64,000 nt of DNA, taken from Halobacillus campisalis (GTDB lineage Bacteria > Bacillota > Bacilli > Bacillales > Halobacillaceae). The stretch is taken from contig NZ_JAPVRC010000002.1 of NCBI RefSeq assembly GCF_030345335.1, forward strand, positions 558,001-622,000, given 5' to 3'. Position 1 is the first letter of the stretch; every line of letters starts with the position of its first letter. Positions 60,802-64,000 of this stretch are shown here, one piece after another. Position numbers and translations under genes: made by a program. The notes under the pieces were generated by a model. The model worked only from the letters and a program-made list of their open reading frames with translations, was not told the origin of the DNA and ran no database searches.

Positions 60802-61116
60802 TTAAGAGACAAGTTTTAGTCCTACAACCCCAGCAATGATACAAGATACGAAGAAGATTCTTTTTGTATTGACTTTTTCTTTAAAAAACAAGATTCCGAG
60901 AATCACTGTCCCGGCAGAACCAATACCGGTCCAAATTCCATAAGCTGTACCTACTGGAAGGTCCTTCAGAGACAAGGATAAAAAATAAAAACTTAAAGAA
61001 CCTGAAAGCAGGGCGAAGATACTAGGTTTTAGTTTACTCAGACCATCGGATAGCTTGAGAAACAACATTCCGAGCATTTCTCCCATACCAGCCAACACTA
61101 AAAACATCCATGCCAT
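60802..61116 (-). CDS. SMR family efflux subunit (second of pair)
   Basis: 104 residues, four membrane helices, with the conserved membrane Glu13 (LAGMGEMLGM) and AYGIWTGIGSAGT in helix 3. Together with the upstream subunit it should form a heterodimeric proton antiporter for guanidinium or quaternary ammonium compounds. Arrangement TetR-SMR-SMR matches B. subtilis yvdT-yvdS-yvdR. Starts two bases after the partner stop. Confidence 0.88.
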   Translation of the reverse strand: MAWMFLVLAGMGEMLGMLFLKLSDGLSKLKPSIFALLSGSLSFYFLSLSLKDLPVGTAYGIWTGIGSAGTVILGILFFKEKVNTKRIFFVSCIIAGVVGLKLVS

Positions 61117-61118
61117 GG

Positions 61119-61469
61119 TTATCCCTCCTGAACAGAATGGGTGACTTCGTCAGGGGTATCTGACATTTTCAACCCAATCACTCCGAAAATTAAAAGAACA
61201 ATAAAAAAGACCTTCCCAGCGCCAGTTCCATCACCAAGAAATGTCATTCCGATAACTGCCGTACCAGCTGCGCCTAAACCTGTGAAAATGGCGTAGCCTG
61301 TACCGATATCGATCAAACGTAACGCTTTTGTGAAGAAGTAAAAACTGATGAATATAAACAAGACTGTAATAATGGAAATAAGCGGTCTTGAGAATCCCTC
61401 TGAAAGCTTCAAACCTACCGCCCATCCTACTTCAAAGACGGCTCCTACTAAAATATAAATCCACGCCAT
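61119..61469 (-). CDS. SMR family efflux subunit (first of pair)
   Basis: 116 residues, four helices plus a short polar tail. Glu13 in LVGAVFEVGWAVGLKLSEGF and GYAIFTGLGAAGTAVIG mark the SMR family. Paired genes of unequal sequence suggest opposite membrane topologies. Follows the TetR gene by three bases. Confidence 0.88.
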   Translation of the reverse strand: MAWIYILVGAVFEVGWAVGLKLSEGFSRPLISIITVLFIFISFYFFTKALRLIDIGTGYAIFTGLGAAGTAVIGMTFLGDGTGAGKVFFIVLLIFGVIGLKMSDTPDEVTHSVQEG

Positions 61470-61472
61470 GGA

Positions 61473-62063
61473 TTATCCCTCCTGATCTGACGCTTGAATA
61501 CCCAGCCAAAAAATTTTGAAACTGGCTTTCTGACGTTTAATAAGTGTATCTCTGTCATAAAAATTTTCTTCTAAAAACAACCCGTCTATTATGGTATAAA
61601 AAGCGGAGGTAAGTTCACTCAAGTGTAAAGGACGTATTTCTCCTCTTTTTATTCCTTCCTTAAAAATATCTGCTAAAATTGTGTTCACTTCTTCTTCAGT
61701 TCGTACAAAAACCTGCTTTATTTGCTCCGCAAATTCTTCAGGTGGAAAAAAAGTAAAACGTTTAAAGAAGGCTCCTTCGGTAGAGAAAGACATATGATCT
61801 ACATAAAGTTTGAAAATTTCCTGGAATTTTTCTCTAACCGTTCGATTTTCCGTATATTCTGTGAAGCCTTTAAGGTAGGCCAATTCTTTCTGTGACACTT
61901 CCTTTAAAACTCTAAGAAAGATCGCTTCCTTGCTGGCAAAGTGGTTATATAAAGACGGCTTCTTTATGCCAACTTTATCCGCAATATCAGAGAGACTTGT
62001 ATTTTGATAGCCAGCGTTCGCAAAGCATTCTAAGGCGGCATCTATTATTTTTTGTTCTGTCAT
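61473..62063 (-). CDS. TetR/AcrR repressor of the SMR pair
   Basis: 196 residues from the ATG after GAGGTGATAATA. N-terminal helix-turn-helix: ALECFANAGYQNTSLSDIADKVGIKKPSLYNHFASKEAIFLRVL; C-terminal helical ligand-binding domain. Autoregulated with the SMR genes through the palindrome at 62086-62103, 23 bp before its start codon (inference). Inducer probably a cationic biocide or guanidine-like compound. Confidence 0.9.
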   Translation of the reverse strand: MTEQKIIDAALECFANAGYQNTSLSDIADKVGIKKPSLYNHFASKEAIFLRVLKEVSQKELAYLKGFTEYTENRTVREKFQEIFKLYVDHMSFSTEGAFFKRFTFFPPEEFAEQIKQVFVRTEEEVNTILADIFKEGIKRGEIRPLHLSELTSAFYTIIDGLFLEENFYDRDTLIKRQKASFKIFWLGIQASDQEG

Positions 62064-62085
62064 TATTATCACCTCAACATTTACT

Positions 62086-62103
62086 AACTAACGGTTGTTA
62101 GTT
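62086..62103. promoter_or_regulatory. operator of the TetR-SMR operon
   Basis: AACTAAC-GGTT-GTTAGTT, a perfect 7-bp inverted repeat with a 4-bp centre, in the promoter region of the TetR gene. Confidence 0.7.
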
Positions 62104-62243
62104 TCAATTTAACAGCTATTATTTCTTTTGTCTAGAATTTTGTTTTGAAAGCATGTTTAAAATTGATTAGGAAGGGAAGTTTCAATATATAGTAGAATTT
62201 TGTCGGAAAATTAGGCCATTTCTAAAAAGGGGTGTATGTTGCT

Positions 62244-62465
62244 TTGAACATCTATGTCTTAGACCGATACGAGGACACCCATGCAATTTTGATTCAAAAG
62301 GATTTGTTTAGTAATGAAATAATGATCCTAAAGGATAGGCTCATAGAATTTGCTAAACCTGGGGATACTTTGTCCATTGACTTCGACCAAATGGGAAACT
62401 TGAGGCATGTCGAAATTATTCTAAAACATAGTGAGGAAGCTGTATCTGATCTTGAGGGCGTTTAA
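62244..62465 (+). CDS. small DUF3006-like hypothetical protein
   Basis: 73 residues from TTG, nine bases after AAAGGGGTG. NIYVLDRYEDTHAILIQKD followed by a GDTLSIDFDQMGNLRHVEI segment resembles small DUF3006-type beta proteins (DRxEgdxAVLE, GDvl). Assignment tentative. It lies upstream of the PAS-STAS gene with about 100 bp between. Confidence 0.5.
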   Translation: MNIYVLDRYEDTHAILIQKDLFSNEIMILKDRLIEFAKPGDTLSIDFDQMGNLRHVEIILKHSEEAVSDLEGV

Positions 62466-62565
62466 AACATCTTTTCTTAGGAAAGGGTGTTTTTTTATTT
62501 ATCTTGATTTTTTGACAACATGCGCCATAATAAATAGTAAGAAAATTGCGATAGGGGATGGGGCT

Positions 62566-63309
62566 ATGTTATTAAGACATGCTGTGGACTTATTAGATGA
62601 AGGTGTTGTGATCACCGATCAGAATTATGAGATTACATATGTAAACCCTGCCTATGTTCAGATTTTTGAGCTGCAAAATGAAAGAATCATCGGAGAAAAT
62701 ATAAAAGAACTGTTCCCCCACGAGGATAAATCAAAACAGATTACGGCAAAAACCATTGAGGACAAAATAGAGAGAAGTGTTGAACGGCTGCCTTATAAAT
62801 GGCGTGGCAAGGAAATGGTTTTGCAAATTTACACGAAAACATTCGAACATGAAGGGAAAAGTTTTGTACTGACAAGAGTCTATGACTTAACCGAGACCGC
62901 TGAAAGTGAGAAGCAGCTTGTACAAATGATCGAAGACATGACCGCCAACGTGGTGACGATCGCTAAAGGATACGCTTTACTTCCTTTGCAGCCCATTCTG
63001 AGAGAAGAGCAAAAACATATTTTGTTAGAACGTGTTCCAGAGCAATGCCGCGATCAAAGCATCAGCAGGTTAGCTATCCAATTCTCCGGCATATCAAGCA
63101 TCAATCAAGAGTGGGCCGTCCTTCTGAAAAATTTAGTGAGAAATTTGCAGCTATTAGGAATCGAGGTAGTTCTGGCTGGGTTACGTCCTCAAGTAGTGAT
63201 GCAGTTCACCCAAAATGGAGTTGAACTGGCTGATATCAAATCGTTTATGAATGTGCAGCAGGCAACGAAGTATTTCCTGGAGACGGGCTTCCGCCCTGAT
63301 TTTAAATAA
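62566..63309 (+). CDS. PAS-STAS protein related to RsbR stressosome subunits
   Basis: 247 residues from the ATG after AGGGGATGGGG; the longer frame from 62431 is unsupported. N-terminal PAS domain (about 8-120) without the LOV Cys motif, so not a blue-light sensor. C-terminal STAS domain (about 130-245; GYALLPLQPILREEQ, GIEVVLAGLRPQVV) similar to RsbR, but the segment equivalent to the RsbR DITGVPVVDT phospho-site reads QFSGISSINQ. May feed SigB or act alone; no RsbS or RsbT gene nearby. Confidence 0.75.
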   Translation: MLLRHAVDLLDEGVVITDQNYEITYVNPAYVQIFELQNERIIGENIKELFPHEDKSKQITAKTIEDKIERSVERLPYKWRGKEMVLQIYTKTFEHEGKSFVLTRVYDLTETAESEKQLVQMIEDMTANVVTIAKGYALLPLQPILREEQKHILLERVPEQCRDQSISRLAIQFSGISSINQEWAVLLKNLVRNLQLLGIEVVLAGLRPQVVMQFTQNGVELADIKSFMNVQQATKYFLETGFRPDFK

Positions 63310-63311
63310 AT

Positions 63312-63342
63312 AAACCCGAGAGTGAACCGTTCTCGGGTTTAT
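63312..63342. terminator. bidirectional terminator
   Basis: AAACCCGAGA and TCTCGGGTTT around GTGAACCGT between the convergent PAS-STAS and lipoprotein genes. Confidence 0.88.
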
Positions 63343-63345
63343 TCT

Positions 63346-63837
63346 TTATATAGAGTTCGCAATGTCTATAGCTTTTTCTAATCTGTCTTCCTCTTCCATA
63401 GGTGAATAAGCCATTTGATAGATCACTCCGTCCTCGTCATCGAACCATTCGACGAATACAGCAGCTTCCCCTTCGTCAACTCCCGCAATAGAACCAGAGT
63501 TCAGTGTCATTCTTGTTTCTGTCTCTTGAAGAACGTTTCCGGGATTGTAGATCGTTGTTACCGTTAGTTCGTCTGCATTACGAGATTGGTAATGTACTTC
63601 TGCTTCATTCTCTATCACACTAGCCTCGATAGACTCACTTTCAAATGGAAGTTCAGAAGGTAGACCTAATGTTTCTTGCTCCTCAGTTGATAAATTGTCT
63701 TCAACAGGTGTTCCGAATGATTCTGGATAATTTTCTTTCAATGAATCGATTGAAAGGTCTGCGCCAGATGAGCAGGCACTGATCGTAAGCGTGGCAAGTA
63801 AAGAAAAAGCTGTCATTATAATTCTCAAGTTAGTCAC
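63346..63837 (-). CDS. hypothetical lipoprotein
   Basis: 163 residues. Signal peptide with lipobox ISAC (Cys22), then an acidic soluble domain with no recognised family. Anchored outside the membrane. AGGAGTGAC-type site precedes the ATG. Function unknown. Confidence 0.75.
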   Translation of the reverse strand: MTNLRIIMTAFSLLATLTISACSSGADLSIDSLKENYPESFGTPVEDNLSTEEQETLGLPSELPFESESIEASVIENEAEVHYQSRNADELTVTTIYNPGNVLQETETRMTLNSGSIAGVDEGEAAVFVEWFDDEDGVIYQMAYSPMEEEDRLEKAIDIANSI

Positions 63838-63996
63838 TCCTAAACCTTACATAAATCTCTTCTAGAACATATTTTAGCATAATTCAAAAAAAGTCAGGGA
63901 GATGATTAAGAATTATATTTTAAGTGAAACGAAAATCAAGTTCAATCGTTATGTAAGGAAGAGGTCCTTAAAACGAATTAAAGGAGGATAATTAAC

Positions 63997-64000
63997 ATGT
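63997..64000 (+). CDS. start of a gene cut by the window end
   Basis: ATG eight bases after AAAGGAGG (63980-63988); only the first codon is inside the window. The excellent ribosome-binding site makes a real gene likely. Confidence 0.55.

Noticed and set aside
1-64000. CRISPR array, prophage, restriction or toxin-antitoxin module, transposase
   Set aside because: No regularly spaced short repeats with unique spacers and no protein with matching motifs anywhere in the window.

Overview
The window reads as chromosome of a low-GC, Gram-positive, spore-forming member of the Bacillaceae, most likely a moderately halophilic lineage near Halobacillus, Thalassobacillus or Virgibacillus. Support: strong AGGAGG-type ribosome-binding sites, frequent TTG and GTG starts, many rho-independent terminators, and a B. 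subtilis-like core (mreBH, typA, pdaA, yfkJ-yfkI-yfkH, yfkD, yfjP, ywbE, zur, bshB2). A BCCT-type compatible-solute carrier, a YuiF-like Na+/H+ antiporter and an AGCS Na+/alanine carrier fit a saline habitat. The genus is inference; there is no rRNA in the window. I saw no tRNA, CRISPR array, prophage or transposase.

Layout. 0-9 kb: a stand-alone divergent glutamine synthetase with a perfect GlnR/TnrA operator, stress and hypothetical genes, a promoter-driven structured RNA or leader at 3.8-4.1 kb, and two tandem DUF1428-like genes that appear to start at ATA. 9-16 kb: mreBH, a four-gene cluster (YkgJ, MOSC, DUF1992, SRAP), a PAS-GGDEF-EAL protein and an alanine carrier. 16.6-18.5 kb: a direct and inverted repeat that runs into the yfkJIH operon. 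19.4-21 kb: an amino-acid ABC binding protein and permease without an ATPase. 21.0-27.8 kb: a zinc-starvation block (flavoprotein, ycgR-ycgQ, znuC-znuB-zur, znuA) in which every transcription unit carries one or two Zur-box-like sites. 28-41 kb: MFS, OsmC, membrane proteins, YfkD, Na+/H+ antiporter, pdaA, yfjP, an orphan sporulation-kinase-like histidine kinase, YitT, an acyl-CoA synthetase and a GNAT. 41-48 kb: small membrane and hypothetical genes, a decayed membrane-protein locus, the BCCT carrier, DUF5694, an LLM flavin oxidoreductase, an untracked 33-residue membrane microprotein and a PilZ-like protein. 48.8-64 kb: pepF with a pterin dehydratase, an RluA enzyme with a two-component system, typA, a YtkA-like lipoprotein, bshB2, nadE with a cysteine hydrolase, an anchored MsrA, a TetR-SMR-SMR efflux operon, a PAS-STAS protein and a lipoprotein.

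The most striking non-genic content is a family of GC-rich, multiply palindromic repeats: ten copies or fragments at 3.1, 18.6, 19.1, 32.9, 33.6, 37.7, 42.4, 48.4, 51.1 and 51.5 kb. The hairpin arms differ between copies but remain complementary within a copy. Three sites carry two oppositely oriented cores in a larger unit with two distinct ends, and the copy at 3.1 kb looks like a fusion of the outer halves of such a pair.

The genes are mostly housekeeping, stress and transport functions. Groups with clear functional logic are the zinc block, c-di-GMP turnover and sensing (13 kb, 48 kb), nitrogen control at glnA, and the TetR-controlled SMR pair with its 18-bp operator.
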